From the NCBI GenBank assembly GCA_900546735.1, contig URDW01000045.1, positions 1 through 13,538 of the forward strand: DNA of 13,538 nt, written 5' to 3'. This document shows positions 13,499-13,538 of the stretch, piece after piece. The first letter of the stretch is position 1. The number at the start of each line of letters is the position of its first letter. Source of the DNA: an uncultured Oscillospiraceae bacterium (GTDB lineage: Bacteria > Bacillota > Clostridia > Oscillospirales > Acutalibacteraceae). The notes under the pieces are model-generated. The model worked only from the letters and a program-made list of their open reading frames with translations, ran no database searches and was not told where the DNA came from. The translations under genes were made by a program, and so were the position numbers.

Positions 13499-13538
13499 CT
13501 GTCTCTTATACACATCTGACGCTGCCGACGACTTAATA
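13499..13538. other. Untrimmed Illumina Nextera read-1/i5 adapter (not biological)
   Basis: From CTGTCTCTTATACACATCTG at 13499 onward the sequence is the reverse complement of the Nextera read-1 adapter, to CGACGA at 13531. The final CTTAATA fits the start of an i5 index in reverse complement. Genomic sequence ends at about 13498. Confidence 0.97.

Noticed and set aside
13499..13538. Tn5-like mosaic ends at both contig ends as a natural transposon
   Set aside because: The 19-base mosaic ends are joined to Nextera read primers and index sequence, so they come from library preparation.

Overview
The window is a metagenome- or isolate-style contig that carries Illumina Nextera adapter at both ends (1-46 and 13499-13538). 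The biological insert is therefore about 47-13498. The core genes point to a spore-forming member of the Clostridia, probably an Oscillospiraceae/Ruminococcaceae-type organism. The reasons are a SpoVT sporulation regulator, a T-box leader on the leucine operon, a YczE-like membrane protein, a WalJ-RlmH pair, Firmicutes-type GGAGG ribosome binding sites and a GC-rich core. The exact genus cannot be read from the sequence.

Left third (47-about 4700) is visibly AT-rich and looks horizontally acquired. It holds a tightly packed plus-strand operon of six genes: the C-terminal part of a TaqI/Eco57I-like N6-adenine DNA methyltransferase, a second SPPYW-type DNA methyltransferase, a small protein resembling a degenerate LAGLIDADG half, an unrecognised small protein, a two-repeat LAGLIDADG-like protein whose catalytic acidic residues are replaced, and a PD-(D/E)XK nuclease with a QxxxY motif. 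I read this as a restriction-modification or anti-phage operon in which the LAGLIDADG-like proteins may supply DNA recognition and the PD-(D/E)XK protein the cut. A perfect 13-bp hairpin separates it from a convergent minus-strand pair, a TnpV-family transposon protein and a small 61-residue protein, which mark the right edge of a mobile element ending just downstream of leuB.

Middle (4714-8691, minus strand): a leucine-biosynthesis transcription unit with a consensus promoter, a T-box riboswitch with terminator, leuA (2-isopropylmalate synthase, long form), an unassigned SAM-dependent methyltransferase, and leuB (3-isopropylmalate dehydrogenase). leuC and leuD are not here; the mobile region begins directly after leuB.

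Right (8814-13498): spoVT and a YczE-like membrane protein, each with its own signals, run on the plus strand. A pair of strong hairpins separates them from the convergent minus-strand group murA (UDP-GlcNAc enolpyruvyl transferase), walJ (metallo-beta-lactamase fold) and rlmH (23S rRNA methyltransferase). murA begins at a TTG codon. A divergent gene of unknown function starts at 13449 and is cut by the contig end.

The most notable item is the six-gene accessory operon. The rest is ordinary core genome with some regulatory detail worth recording.
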